In this document: in pieces, positions 1-9,859 of the stretch
Layout: the number at the start of each line of letters is the position of its first letter
Numbering within the stretch: position 1 is the first letter of the stretch
Source of the DNA: Spirogloea muscicola
Taxonomy: Eukaryota; Streptophyta; Zygnematophyceae; Spirogloeales; Spirogloeaceae
Length of the DNA stretch: 28,871 nucleotides
Assembly (NCBI GenBank): GCA_009602725.1
Contig: WELB01000077.1
Span: 155,066-183,936, forward strand
Direction: 5' to 3'
Translations under genes and position numbers: made by a program
The notes under the pieces: model-generated
The model's database searches: none
Told to the model about the DNA's origin: nothing
The model's input: the letters and a program-made list of their open reading frames with translations, nothing else

Positions 1-240
1 GGCGGGGCCGGGGAGCCATGGCCCGGGGGCCCAGGCCAGCTTTGGCGCCAAAAAGCCCCGCGCACGTGCGGAGCGCGGCACGCCGCGAGTGGCTCCGCGC
101 GCGCCGGCCGCGGCGAGCGCCACGTGGCGGAGGCGGTTCCCGCGGTTGCTGCCGCGGCATCGTTGAGCGCCCCACTCGATGTCGCCCACTTGCACGTAGC
201 TGTGCGACATCCAGCGCCTTCCGGCCCGGTGGACCCTGTC
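1..240. other. GC-rich edge segment, no gene resolved
   Basis: The first 240 bases are much richer in G and C than the repeat block that follows, and resemble the 5' ends of other genes in this window. Two CACGTG palindromes (about 64-69 and 120-125) are visible; CACGTG is the classic E-box/G-box core. Both strands have open frames here, but I recognise no protein and no clear splice junction. It could be the 5' part or first exon of a gene lying mostly outside the window, or just CpG-rich spacer. Confidence 0.2.
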
Positions 241-490
241 CTCGTCTCTCACATTGTCCACTCTCTTCTTGGCCGGCTTGAACTGGCCTCTCTTCCACTC
301 CATGCGCCCCGCGCGCCTTCTCTCTTCTTGGAGGTGGATTGGCGCCTCAGTATAGCTTGTCAGATATGCATGTGCTCACTCGGGGGATAGCAGTGTCCCC
401 CTTAGCCAGCTCATTACCCAGTTAACAGGACATTTGTAAGGCTCGAATTGGCCTCCCTTTCAATCTCATGCGCACTGCGCGCCTTCTTCT
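240..490 (-). repeat. Dispersed repeat D, two eroded partial copies
   Basis: The reverse complement of 440-490 contains a GCGC...GTGCGCATGA block followed by GGGAGGCCAATTCGAGCC. The same block occurs on the plus strand at 6751-6800 and 12835-12880, and in shortened form at 28797-28840. A second, weaker copy lies at about 250-330. No coding potential is seen. I call this repeat D; it forms the left end of longer composites elsewhere in the window. Confidence 0.6.
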
Positions 491-639
491 GGCTGCTGCT
501 TCCGGGTCTCGGCAAAGTGCCGCTTCTCCTGCTCCGAGTTACTCTGATCTGCTGTTGCTCACACGGGGATACTGAGCAGCCATCTGCATCTCCCTCTGCA
601 CCATCTTGCACTTTGTAGTGTAGTCCTTTTTCAGCACCT

Positions 640-1160
640 CTTTCTTTGGCTTTGAACATTGTCCATTCTTTTTGGGTTGGCTTTGCCAGCCCCTCTTCTC
701 AATGGGCGAGCACCTTCTTCTGGGCTGGCTTTGCGAGCCCCTCTTCTTCTATGGGCCAGCCATCTCCCTTCTGGCTGGCCACTCACAGCCATCGCCTCTA
801 CTGGAAGCGTCCTTACTTCTGGCTCTGGCCAGGGGACATACTTCCAGGAGCATAGCCTCTCCGACCTGCGCCTGCTTAGCAGGGGTTACTGAGTGGTTAG
901 TAGCTGCTTTGTTTTTTCTTGTGTGCTTGTCATTTCTGCTGCTTCGCCTTAGGGCTTCGCCTGGCTTCCCCCCCCCTCTTCTTGTACTCTGTTCATTCTT
1001 TTTTGGGCTGGCTGTTCCAGCCCATATTCTCAATGGGCGAGCCCTTCTTCTTACTTCTGTTGGTTACTGAGAGCCCCCTCCATTGCGGATAGGGGCTGGC
1101 TTTTCCAGCCCCTATCCTCAATGGCCGAGCCCTTTCCTCCATTGGGAGAGCCACTTCTCA
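640..1160 (-). repeat. Repeat B, cluster of four hairpin-core copies
   Basis: Four successive copies of a short unit are seen. Each has a GGCTGGC...CCAGCCC core followed by an AATGGGCGAGC-like tail (about 665-710, 715-770, 1008-1055, 1092-1135). Read on the minus strand, the fullest copy (about 955-1045) matches plus-strand copies at 6980-7060, 13500-13570, 14030-14095 and 28605-28700. Those share a CCAGCCCAAAAAAG stretch followed by AATGAACAAAGTAC-like sequence. Pyrimidine-rich CTTCTTCT tracts separate the cores. The open frames here are read through repeat sequence and are not genes. Confidence 0.65.
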
Positions 1161-1229
1161 CAGCCACCAGTCAATTTGGAAGCGCTGTTCTTCTACTGGA
1201 AGAGTCTTCATTTTGGATGAGCTCCCGCC

Positions 1230-1720
1230 CCCTTCCGGAGGCGGACAAGAGTCCAGTATCGACCCACATTTGCTGGCCACGCAGTGAGAAGTGCAGAGCA
1301 GGGAAAGCTGCAGCACTACTCTGACTACCCCTGACGAGACCACCTCTGCCAGCCGCAATCGACGCCTTTGGCTCACGTCTATGGGCTGCATGGGTCCGTT
1401 TCATACCGTTTTCATACCCTACTTGAGAGTGTCGCAAGTCTAGGATATGCACGACGTGAGGAAATGCTTCCAGCCAACATGGGCATGCCGGCAGCCTATT
1501 TGTCAATTTTTGCAACATCGTGTGTCAGCCTGTTTGCAGCGAGCTCAGGCTCATGCTTTGCACCAGAACGCTGGTCGAGCCTCAGCTGGCGGCCCAAGAG
1601 CTTGTCAATTGCTGTCCGCTATTCGGGCATAAATTAGCGATCTCTACGTGCTGACTCGTGATTGATTAGGGTTCTTAGCGGCAGGTGATGTACCTGTCTC
1701 AATGTGCTTGCCTTTGTACT
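1230..1720 (+). mobile_element. Non-LTR retrotransposon-like fragment A1, eroded
   Basis: This segment aligns by eye along its whole length with 7223-7690, sharing ATGCTTCCAGC, GGCATGCCGGCAGCCTA, CAGCGAGCTCAGGCTCATGC and a 3' tail with AATGTGCTTGCCTTTG. Its frame is broken: where the other copy reads AEQRKLRHYSDYP, this one hits a stop just after SDYP and shifts frame again further on. The protein pattern (AGHA, AEQ, K, HYSDYP, then a D-T/A-F-G step) resembles the region after the reverse transcriptase in LINE-type polyproteins of algae and fungi. It is a 3'-end fragment only; no RT catalytic motif is present. Confidence 0.55.
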
Positions 1721-2100
1721 TGGCCGCTCAGGCCCGCCATCACTCAATCAGAACCCCCTTCATTCAGTAGAATGCGATGGCTGTGATGCCCAGCCCAAGA
1801 AAAGATTGACAAAGTCCAAGGGGCCAGATTCTCAATAAAGCACACAGTGACTCACGGGGCCGCTGGGTGCTCAAGCTCCCCTGTTCCACCGCCCCCTTTG
1901 AAAGAGCCACTCTTCTGGAACAGCCACTTCTTCTTTAATACAGCTCTTCCAGAATGAGGCAGTGGCTATGATAGGCCAGTCCACTGGCATGTACAAGTTT
2001 TGAAAGGGCCGAATGGCGCAAGAACAGGATAGTATTCTTTAGGACGTCAGCAAGTGGGCTCCAAATAACCTCGTCAGCAAGTGTAAAGCAGAAGCGGAAG
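1721..2100. other. Intergenic sequence without recognisable gene
   Basis: No credible exon, RNA gene or strong repeat match was seen here. A short CTCTTCTGGAAC / CTTCTTCTTTAATA stretch resembles the pyrimidine spacers of repeat B, so this is probably decayed repeat sequence. Confidence 0.35.
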
Positions 2101-2355
2101 AGTTCACTACTTCCCTCTTGAGCAGCCGCAGGTCGGAGAAACTAGTATCCCAGTAGAGGGAATTGTCGTGTATTTGAAACAAACAAAGGCCAAATGGCCG
2201 AGTACAAGGGCAAGCACATCTAGAGACGCACATCACCCTACAGCAGTTTGACCCGCTCAGTAACCACGGGCAGAACATAAAGGTCGCTAGTCGATGCCTG
2301 AATACTAGATGGCAGATACGAAGAAGTGCTCGCCCATAGAGAAGAGTGGCTGGCA
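2100..2355 (-). mobile_element. Fragment of retroelement A tail plus repeat module
   Basis: The reverse complement of 2170-2320 matches the 3' tail of element A (GTACTCGGCCATTTGGCC, then the TGACCCGCTCAGTAACCACG block). The same block occurs at 6290-6360 and 25395-25455. Next to it lies GAAGTGCTCGCCCATAGAG followed by AAGAGTGGCTGGCA, which recurs exactly at about 28759-28791. The AGCCGCAGGTCGGAGA module at 2119-2135 also recurs near 7845 and 8010. This is nested, decayed repeat sequence without coding function. Confidence 0.55.
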
Positions 2356-2683
2356 GATACGAAGCCCTTCTGCCACCAACTAGAGCTCGCCCAGTTTTCT
2401 GGCAGAGGGTCTCCAAGTAGCGGGCCGAAAGAAGCTACCTGGGTTCTGTTTTCGGTGTTTCCCGGTGTTTGCTGGAGCACCTCAGCGTGTCTGTATCTCC
2501 TGATCGAGAAGGCGTGGGCGGAAGGCTGGGATGAAGTGATGGCGGCCGAGACCAGGGGCAAGCACGTCGACGAGTCCATCGCCTGCTGCCTCGGGTCAGC
2601 ACGGAGAGGCCGCCAGTCGATGCCCGGATAGCGGGCGGCAGGAGCGGAGCGGCGGAGCCCAGGCTCGCGCCGCGCCGCGGGGC

Positions 2684-4834
2684 ATGGCCGCGGGCGAGCC
2701 GCCCTCCCCCCCCGCGCGCCCCGCCTACCGCGCCGCCCGCAAGCCCTCCGCCGTGAAGGTGTACACCGTCAACCACGAGTCCAGGTCGGCCCCCACCACG
2801 CCACCACTCTGCCGCCTGCCCGCCTGCTGCCTCAGCAGGCCCTGCGCCTTCCGGCCTCCCCAGTCCCGTCGCCCGCCATCCCGCTCGTTGCACAGCCACC
2901 GTCGTTGCGGTAGCGATTGTCGCCCACTGCCCTGCCGCTGCAGAAAATCGTCACGCTTAGCCTGCCTGCTTGCGGACGCAGATACCTCATTGTGAGGAAC
3001 GTCCCAGCGCTGGGCTGCACCGACGAGCTCATTGGCCTCTTCGGCACCTATGGACCTATTGAGGAGTAGGGGCCCTGCTCGGCGAGCTGCACCACTCCCC
3101 TTGACCCGTCAGCTCGTCCAGTGCTACTGCAAGTCACACAATACTGATACTGGGAGTGTTCAGCGGTGTCAGTGTGAGGTGACAGTCCATGGTGGAAAAG
3201 CACGTCAGTGACTCACTCTACAACTTCGACGTGTCTCCCCAACCGCGGGGCCTTGCTTTCAGGTACCGCCTGATGGACGAGCTGGAGAGTGCCCCTTTCA
3301 CCGACATATACTGGATCAAGTATGTGCAGATTGCCAGTGCCCGGTAAGCCACAAGGCCACAAATGAGCACTCTCTCAGTCGCCTCATCCATACCGTACTG
3401 CAGTCTTGCTCGGCAACCTCCTCACAGGACCTGCCTGGAAAGGGTGGCTCACACCAATTGCACTTCTTCCCTGCAATGGGACTCTTCTCTGATGACTGTT
3501 GAAGCCCTTCTTGCAGCTTTGCCAAGCGGAAGCTTGACAAATTCCAGTTTCTGGGAAGCCTCCTGGAGGTGACGTACTCGCCACGGGATGAGACGGTCAT
3601 GGATACACGCAGCAAATTTGAGGAGCGATGGTGGACAGTGGTCCGCAAGTGCGACTGTGAGGATCAATGCCTGACTTCTTGCATTTGTGCACCTGCACAC
3701 CTGTCTCAACAGCTGCAAATATCTCCGCAGGCTGCTCACTGAGGTCCTCATTGCTGCTTGCCTGGTAGCCACGCTCAGAAAGGCAAAGCAAGCTGGAGAA
3801 CCTGCAACTCTTGCATTGCGCCAAGCACTACCTTCCATGGAGCCGGTGCTGCACATCACAGGAGCTTCTGCTACTCCTGGACGGCTGCCTGTAACGCACA
3901 TGCTCGAAGCTCCCTGGCCTGGGCATCAATATAGGTTTGATACTGCAAAGCTTGTCGTTATTGCCATCACGTCGAATACTGCACACGGTTTATTGTTTGC
4001 GGAATACTTTGCATGGTACTCCACTCATGTGCAGTATCAGTGGTTGCATTCTGGTAGCAGATGCCCTGTGCAGCAGAGGCTGCCAGGGGCCATTGCATCA
4101 AGCCAGCCAGAGGCCATCAAGGATCAAGGACTGTCGCACTATGCAGTAGCTGGCTTCAGCTTCTGTGAGACCCTTCACGAACCAAAAGGTTGCAATGTGC
4201 GCAGTGTGTCTGTGAACCAGGAAGCCCAGGTACAGGCTGAAAGTCGGTCAGCTGCGCCCATCAGCAATATGCTTCATGGCTCTTCAGCACGCCCTGGAGA
4301 GTCATTGGTGAATGCTCCCCAAGCGCAGCCAGTAAGTCTACAAGCTATGCCCGTCAAGTACAACTGTTTGCTATCAACAAGGTTCAGGGCTTGTACTAAC
4401 GGGGTCCTGATATTTCTTCTGCCTACTTCTCCTGGGCAGTCATCCAGAGCACTCACTGGTGGTCAGGCATAGATAGGCACAGTGGCGCTTGAAGGGGATA
4501 TTGTCAGTGCAATTGCATCTGCTTGCACTCCCTGACTTGTGGCTTGGGGCTCAGGCGTCGACCAGGCAGTATGAAGGCGTCATTCAATATAGGACTCTCC
4601 GTGTTCCTGTCTTGGCCAGTCTACTGAGGTCGCCACACTTTTCTTGTGCTCCTGTCTTGGCCAGTCTACTGAGGTCGCCACACTTTCTTTGTGCTGCAGC
4701 AAGTCGTAGAGGTTGGTGGTATGGCAACTCCAATGTGCTGCGACATTGGGTTCACGTGCCGCCCTCCTGAAAGACGTGGCATAGATCAGCTGGAGTCAAA
4801 GCGGGCTCGCAAGGAAACGCGGAGGCGAATCTAA
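2684..4834 (+). CDS. RBM48: RBM48-like RNA-binding protein (RRM), multi-exon
   Basis: This looks like RBM48, known in animals and plants as a partner of ARMC7 needed for splicing of U12-type introns by the minor spliceosome in the nucleus. The ATG at 2684 opens a GC-rich first exon. Exons join in phase: 2684-2784, 2982-3065, 3263-3343 and one starting at 3517, all with GT-AG borders. Together they read KVYTVNHES, then YLIVRNVPALGCTDELIG (RNP2-like strand, residues about 35-55), EEYRLMDE, FTDIYWIKYVQIASARFA (RNP1 region) and KRKLDKFQFLGSLLEVTYSP. That is the RBM48 RRM, including the family's KRKLD and TYSP segments. A plausible last exon starts at 4700 and ends with LESKRARKETRRRI and TAA at 4832. 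The end of exon 4 (near 3647) and the exons up to 4700 are unresolved; the 3687-4472 open frame may contain part of them. Confidence 0.8.
4601..4690 (+). repeat. Perfect-phase 45-bp tandem duplication
   Basis: Two adjacent 45-base units (4601-4645 and 4646-4690) share CCTGTCTTGGCCAGTCTACT followed by GAGGTCGCCACACTTT and differ at a few positions. A third unit seems to start with GTGCTGCAG, which contains the AG used as acceptor for the proposed last exon of the RBM48-like gene (exon start 4700). The duplication thus repeats a pyrimidine-rich stretch just upstream of a splice acceptor. Confidence 0.9.
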
Positions 4835-5389
4835 GATGGACAGGCGCCTTACTTTGAGCAGCCTCAATTGCTGGTTAGTGCGTGCATTCTTCTGTTCTTC
4901 TGAGGAAGACGTGCAGCAGCTGTCTGTGACCTAGCAAATGTCGCAGGGTGTTGGCCATGACCGATTGACCCTGGCCATAGCTGACAAGACTATGTGTGCC
5001 AGAGAAATGGCAATGGGGCAGCAAGCTCACATGAGCATTGGGAGTGGATGCAGTAAGAGAGGAGTACAGTGCCATCGGATCCTTAGGAGGGCTCCTGCGG
5101 CGGGTCCATTGGCGCTGTCGAGTGGCTAGTTAAGGCTCTACCCAAGCGGTGTCATTCTTGTAGTGGCAGCTTGCGTGGCGTCGGCTTGAAAAGGGCGTGG
5201 CCAAGACTGAAACGCCCTCAAGCGCACGGCTACCCAGCTGGAGGAGGGAAGGAACAATGGAAGATGGCGCGTACTGAGAGACAGAGCCGGAGCTATCAGA
5301 GGAGGAAGAAGGATTCTAGGAGGCGGCTGCATAACGCTACTTGAGTGCAACCGAGGAAGCTCTGGAGTGCATCAACTCTTTGCGGAGCC
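4835..5389. other. Intergenic sequence downstream of the RBM48-like gene
   Basis: Presumed 3' untranslated region followed by spacer. No exon-like open frame with splice sites, no tRNA and no strong match to the repeats of this window was found. Confidence 0.4.
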
Positions 5390-5515
5390 GCAGACTAGGC
5401 AGCGCAGGGCCTTCCTGTAACCCCCGTGTCAGCAGGAGGAATTTCAGATGAGCTGAGGGAGGAGAGCCAGAGGCTGCAGCAGTGGCACAGTTGCCGCGGC
5501 GGTGCTAGGCAAGAG
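5390..5515 (+). repeat. Dispersed repeat C, diverged copy
   Basis: Shares CCCCCGTGTCAGCAG, TCAGATGAGCTGAGG and GCCAGAGGCTGC(T)GCA with 7940-8010 and 13305-13390 and, inverted, with 11755-11835. It is more diverged than those copies. As at 13.2-13.9 kb, it lies directly to the left of a minus-strand retroelement A' fragment, so the two may belong to one element. Confidence 0.55.
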
Positions 5516-5559
5516 ATTGGTACCGTTGGAGAAACATGGGGAAACGCAGTCAGCAGTAC

Positions 5560-6016
5560 AACACTAGACCCAAGGCATGGCGCCTCCAGAAAATGCTGCA
5601 CCCTGTCAGCGTCGCCGCTGGTCAGCTTGAGAGGCCGCGGCAAAAGTAGCGAGGATCACCAAGGCTCGTAACACTCGTGGATATTCATGGCCAGCGGGTA
5701 GAAGGTATCGCCAGCATGGTGGTTCCAAATACTTATTTGACAGTCTTCTTGTTGCTCAGGCACCTTCACAACCTAGCCAAACCTCAGGATAGACAGGGCC
5801 CCCTCTTCCAGAACCCGATGCTGATGCAACGTTCATCAAAGGCTGCTCGCCTTTCAAGGGAATGCCCACCAGGTCAACAAGCCCCATCCAAAGGACCCCA
5901 CCACGGAGTTGCACGGGCACCCCATAAAGAACCACTTTATACCGCCTCCAGCATGATGCCGTACTTAGCATCGAGCAAGAGGTTGTAAGAGCGAGCTCAC
6001 GAGCACCTGAGCTCAT
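5560..6016 (-). mobile_element. Retroelement A' fragment, frame-broken
   Basis: Read on the minus strand, about 5780-5660 contains VVKVPEQQEDC and then HHAGDTFYPLAMNIHECY. This is nearly the same protein stretch as AVKVAEQKKLHKYKDHPAGD followed by TFYPLAMDIHGCY at 13.6-13.8 kb. Upstream on the same strand (6016-5760) a different frame stays open for 86 codons. In-frame stops and frame changes show it is dead. The family resembles the post-RT C-terminal region of LINE polyproteins; the exact clade cannot be told without a search. Confidence 0.55.
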
Positions 6017-6269
6017 GGGCGCCCATGCTCAAGGCACTGTGCTCATTGAGGCTGCAATACAAAAGAGAACACGGCTGAGATCAGGCCAGCTTTGAAAGCA
6101 GCCGCAAGTTGGACTTGGCTTGTAGCCGAAACGAAGGTATGTGCGCATGAAACGAGAGGGAAACCAAAGCAAGCCAGTTGATTGTATTCAGGTAAACCAA
6201 GACACTATTAGAGAAAGGAGAGCAGCTCTGCCCAAGTGAGCGAGGAGTGGAGTCTGTGTTAAGTCATGA

Positions 6270-6565
6270 AGGGCCTAAGTGGCCAAGTACAACGGCAAGC
6301 ACATCGACAGATGTACATCACCTGCTGCTAAGCTGACCCGCTCAATAACCACATGTCAGCATGTAGAGTTCGCTAAGATGCCCAAAAACCGGACGGCAGA
6401 TGACAAGCCCTTCTACCACCAGCTAAAGCTGGACCATGCCTCGTACAAAGCATGAGCCTGAGCTCGCTGCAAACAGGCTGACACGCGACATTGCAGAAAC
6501 GACAACATGCTGCAGGCATGCACATCTCGGCTGGAAGCATATCTCACGTCGTGCATATGCAAGAA
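6270..6565 (-). mobile_element. Retroelement A fragment (3' end, inverted copy)
   Basis: The reverse complement carries the landmarks of element A: the CAACATGCTGCAGGCATGCA / GCTGGAAGCATATCTCACGT region, GCCTGTTTGCAGCGAGCTCA, GACGGCAGATGACAAG and the TGACCCGCTCAATAACCAC tail with TTGCCGTTGTACTTGGCC. It ends on the left in the same tail as 2170-2320 and 25366-25455. It covers only the last part of the open frame plus the tail. Confidence 0.6.
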
Positions 6566-6750
6566 CTTGCACGAGCAAGGTCTGTGAAAAGCCCAGTCCA
6601 GATAAAGAAAGTGGAGAAACGCAGCTGCTATGACTAAGGGGCGGCTGGTGAGAAAACAAGCCTGAGTGCATACTGGAGAGTTATAGCTCTTCTTTCGGAA
6701 GGCAATGGCTGTGAGAAGCCAGCCCAGAGATTTGAACAAGGAAAGAACAG

Positions 6751-7180
6751 AGAAGACGCGCGGTGCACATGAAGGGAAAGGGAGGCCAATCCAAGCTAAT
6801 GAGTTGTCCAAGCAAAGACTAGTGCAAACATATAAGGCTACATACATCATAGACCTATGCTAAGGTGGCAAAGGTAACAGAGTAACGTTAGTACCCACGG
6901 GTGAGCACATGCAACTCCGACTAGCTGACTTAGGCAGCCGGAGCGTCGCCACAGAAGCCGCTGGCCTGACTTGGAGAGCAGGGCTCGCCCATAGAGGATA
7001 GGGGCTGGGAAATGCCAGCCCCAAAAAGAATGAACAACGTACGAGAAGGGGCCAGGGGAAGCACTAAGAAAAAGAGCGCGCCCAGCACGCTGATGGATAG
7101 CCAGAGCTGCCAGCGCTGCAAACCAGGTGAAAGCCACATTCTGTGCTTTGTAAGTTTTCCTAGTATGCAACTAAATGCCT
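6751..7180 (+). repeat. Composite repeat D with embedded repeat B
   Basis: The segments 6751-6975 and about 7085-7180 are colinear with 12831-13135. They share GAGGCCAAT(C/T)CAAGC, GCTAAGGTGGCAAAGG, TTAGTACCCAC(A/G)GGTGAG, the GCCGGTGGCC-like block, GCACGCTGATG(G/A) and GCGCTGCAAAC. Between these halves, about 6980-7080 holds a repeat B unit (GGGCTCGCCCATAGAGGATA, GGGGCTGGGAAATGCCAGCC, AAGAATGAACAACGTAC) that the other copy lacks. The simplest reading is that B inserted into D here, or was lost from the other copy. Confidence 0.65.
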
Positions 7181-7222
7181 GCGGAGGCCCACGAGCCTTG
7201 GTTGACGTGGTGGTGACGGAGG

Positions 7223-7690
7223 CATATAAGAGTTCCGCATCGACGCACATTGCTGGCCACGCAGTGGGAGGTGCTGAGCAGAGAAAGCTCCGACACTACT
7301 CTGACTACCCCCGCAGCGATCACCTCCTACCGGCGGCAGTTGACACTTTCGGTTGCATGGGTCCTCGCTTCCAAAACCTACTGGAGAGTATTGCAAGTTT
7401 GGGATATGCTCGACATGAGGATATGCTTCCAGCTCAGATGGGCATGCCGGCAGCCTACTTGTCATTCTTGCGACATCGAGTGTCAGCTTGTCTGCAGCGA
7501 GCTCAGGCTCATGCGTTGCATCAAAAATCTGGTCGAGCCTTAGCTGGTAGCTCAAGAGCTTGTCGATTGCCGTCCGGTATTCGGGCATCAGTTAGCGACC
7601 TCTATGTGCTGACTCGTAGTTTCAGGTCAGCTTAGCAGCAGGTGACGTACATTTGTCAATGTGCTTGCCTTTGTACTTGGCCACACGGGC
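7223..7690 (+). mobile_element. Retroelement A fragment with longest intact frame
   Basis: This is the best-preserved copy of element A. A frame open until 7635 includes TEAYKSSASTHIAGHAVGGA, AEQRKLRHYSDYPRSDHLLP, AAVDTFGCMGPRFQNLLESI and FLRHRVSACLQRAQAHALH. The order (AGHA, then AEQxKLxxYSDxP, D-H-LLP-A-VDTFG-x-x-G, then a helical RVSxxLQRAxAxAL block) matches my memory of the C-terminal domain that follows RT in non-LTR elements of algae and fungi. No RT motif lies upstream, so it is 5'-truncated. The noncoding tail ends near 7690 with AATGTGCTTGCCTTTGTACT. Confidence 0.6.
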
Positions 7691-7859
7691 CCTCCATCTC
7701 TTAATACATACTCCATTTCTTCCCGATAGAAGAAAGACTCTTCCAGCAGAGGGCGTGATTGGCCAGCCAGAAAAAGAATGATGATGCGAAGAGCCAGAAA
7801 AGCACGCAGCGACTCCAAGTGGTGCTCAATATTCCCTAGTGAGCAGCCGCAGGTCGAAA

Positions 7860-8030
7860 AGAAAGCGGCTGCTGATATGAAAGAATCGGCTGTGAAATGC
7901 CAGCCAGATGCATACAGGTGTTCATGACGGAGCCAAAGGCTAGGCAGACAGGGCGCCCTCAATACCCCCGTGTCAGCAGTAGGAAGTCAGATGAGCTGAG
8001 GGGAGGAAGAGCCGCAGGTCAGAGAGTCTA
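7860..8030 (+). repeat. Dispersed repeat C, near-complete copy
   Basis: Begins GCGGCTGCTGATATGAAAGA, continues ATCGGCTGTGAAATGCCAGC and GCCCTCAATACCCCCGTGTC, and ends in CAGATGAGCTGAGGGGAGGA. It is almost identical to 13205-13350 and inverted at 11755-11925. Its first 45 bases are also the framework of the small foldback insertion at 25488-25559. It stops about 80 bases before the ATG of the next gene, so it may form part of that gene's promoter or 5' UTR. Confidence 0.75.
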
Positions 8031-8107
8031 GTCTCCGAGAGGTAAGTGGCACGGTGCATACATGCACCCGCCTCGAAGCGCACTGCCGGCGGCGGCCCCC
8101 ACCCGCC

Positions 8108-9089
8108 ATGGCCGCGGCGGCCTTCAACCAGGGCCCTGTGTGGGCGGCGGCCGCGCCGCGCGCCGCCTGGGCGTTTCTGGAGGCCCACGGCTGGCCCCTC
8201 CTCGCCCTCCTGCTCCTTGCCGCCCTCCTCGTCCCCCGCCTCCGCGCCGCCGCCACTCGCCTGCGCCCCCCCGGTGGGCGTTGCCCCGCCCGCCCACTTT
8301 CCACCTCGCTGGTCTCGCCCCGCGGGACTTTCCTCTTATTCCCGCGAGCCGTGCCGTCCCTTGTTCCAGATGGCACCAAGGCAGCAGCATACGCTGAGGG
8401 GATCCGGCGGGCGAGGGACGCGCAGCAAGCAGAGCTGGAGCGCCAGCGGGTGGAGCGTGCCGAGCGCTTGGCTCAGCAGGAGCAGGAGGAAGAGGCCCGT
8501 CACCGTGCGCAGCGCCTGGAGGAGCTGGACCGCAAAGCCACGCGCCTGGGCCTTCGGCCACGAGGCAAGGGGCAGCGTTTAGGGACGCCAGAGGATGATC
8601 TTCCGGTGCGTCGCCCTGCCAGATGTCCACAGTACCACCACAGTAGGCTGCTGTCGCCCTTGGCTTCATCAGGTGCAGGTCCAACTCCAGCGCCATATAT
8701 TGGCTGGGATGGTGCAGATCAGTGATGGGAAGCGTGAGGGTCTTGGCGATGGTGACGGCGAAAGAGGAGGCTGGAGTGGGAGCCATAACCCGGCGCCTGC
8801 GACTTCAACCCTGCCTGCTAGGCCGCGTGGCACGCTCCTTCCAGGTGCCGGGCTGCAGCTGATGGGCTCGCTTGACATCTTGGGTCACCCTCCGCTCCCA
8901 AGCCTGCATCCAATTTGCAGCTCACTGTCCTCTTTGCTAGCCATGAGGCAGTCGCAGCGTTTGTGCCACTCTGGTCTGCAGGAGGGTACAGTCCGATGAG
9001 AGAGCGAGGGCACATATCCACTTACCGACCTTCGCAACGTATCAGAAATCCCCAACCCGGCCGACTATAACCCCCTCTCTTTGGTCTGA
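8108..9089 (+). CDS. Selenoprotein S/VIMP-like single-pass membrane protein
   Basis: The ATG at 8108 gives an N-terminal segment with one membrane helix (residues about 29-47, WPLLALLLLAALLV). A GT-AG intron (8274-8369, 96 bases) joins it in phase to DGTKAAAYAEG and a long charged helix (RRARDAQQAELERQRVERAE and onward) ending LGLRPRGKGQRLG, up to about 8605. A short exon at 9046-9089 would end PNPADYNPLSLV then TGA. One N-terminal helix, an E/R/Q-rich coiled coil and a late YNPL motif are the layout of selenoprotein S (VIMP), an ER-membrane adaptor in p97/Derlin-dependent degradation. The link between 8605 and 9046 is not resolved (phases do not match directly), so the YNPL exon is tentative. 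Any charged-helix membrane protein is the alternative. Confidence 0.45.
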
Positions 9090-9859
9090 TGTGATTATGC
9101 TGCTCTCCTGATCGGCGTCCAAGGATGGTGAGTTAGCTAAAACCGTCAGGCACCGGCACTCGCATTCTTGAGGTTCTCTATTTGCCTTGTCACTGAAAGA
9201 ATTCAGGTGGCAGTAAGGCCATCCTACACTCTCGCGCCTTGCAGATGCATCCTCATTTGACTCTCGAAAGTCTTTGTCTGTGTGCAGTCGAATTTATGTT
9301 GTGCTACATTGCCTCCACTTGTACACGGACCATTCAAAAGCCCAATGATACATTTTGCATAAGTGGTTGGTCCACCATGAGGAGCTGTGCAGTCTAACAA
9401 GCAGCTGACACTGATGGATACGGCCGCAGGCTCCAAGATTTGGTTTAAGCAGATGCTTGCCACAGCTGCTGGTCTAGAGGGTAGGTTACAGAAGTGCAGC
9501 TGTTTGACCTCGCCCTTCAGGTAGGCACCAATGACACCAGCTCGAGACGGTCCGATGCTGCATCTTCACGGCACCGCAAAGAGGCCAATGGCAGGCTCCG
9601 TGTGTCTCTGAAGTGTAAGCATGCGGTCCAGTTTTTGGTGTGTTCCATTGTTTGGCATCATTGGCATTCAGCGTACCCTTGCAGGTGTGTCGAGTTGATG
9701 TTCACAGGTACACAGTACGGTGTTAAGCAATTTGCACCACTCAGTACAACGATGGTTGAGGGAGGACGAGGGCAGAGAACATACCGAGTGGACTTTCAAT
9801 TTGCTCACGAAAGGCAATGCTTTCAGACGTACTAGCAGATGCAGAGGTGAATGCACGGC
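9090..9859. other. Spacer between convergent genes
   Basis: The two flanking genes end towards each other here, so most of this is expected to be 3' UTR and spacer. No exon with matching splice sites, RNA gene or match to the dispersed repeats was found. Confidence 0.4.

Noticed and set aside
659-1070. Plus-strand open frame of 132 codons
   Set aside because: It lies wholly in repeat B copies, with L/F-rich sequence from pyrimidine tracts; no family and no splice logic.
9087-9131. TGA after YNPLSLV as a selenocysteine codon
   Set aside because: No SECIS was identified by eye and the downstream residues do not resemble the SelS C-terminus, so it is treated as a stop and kept only as a question.
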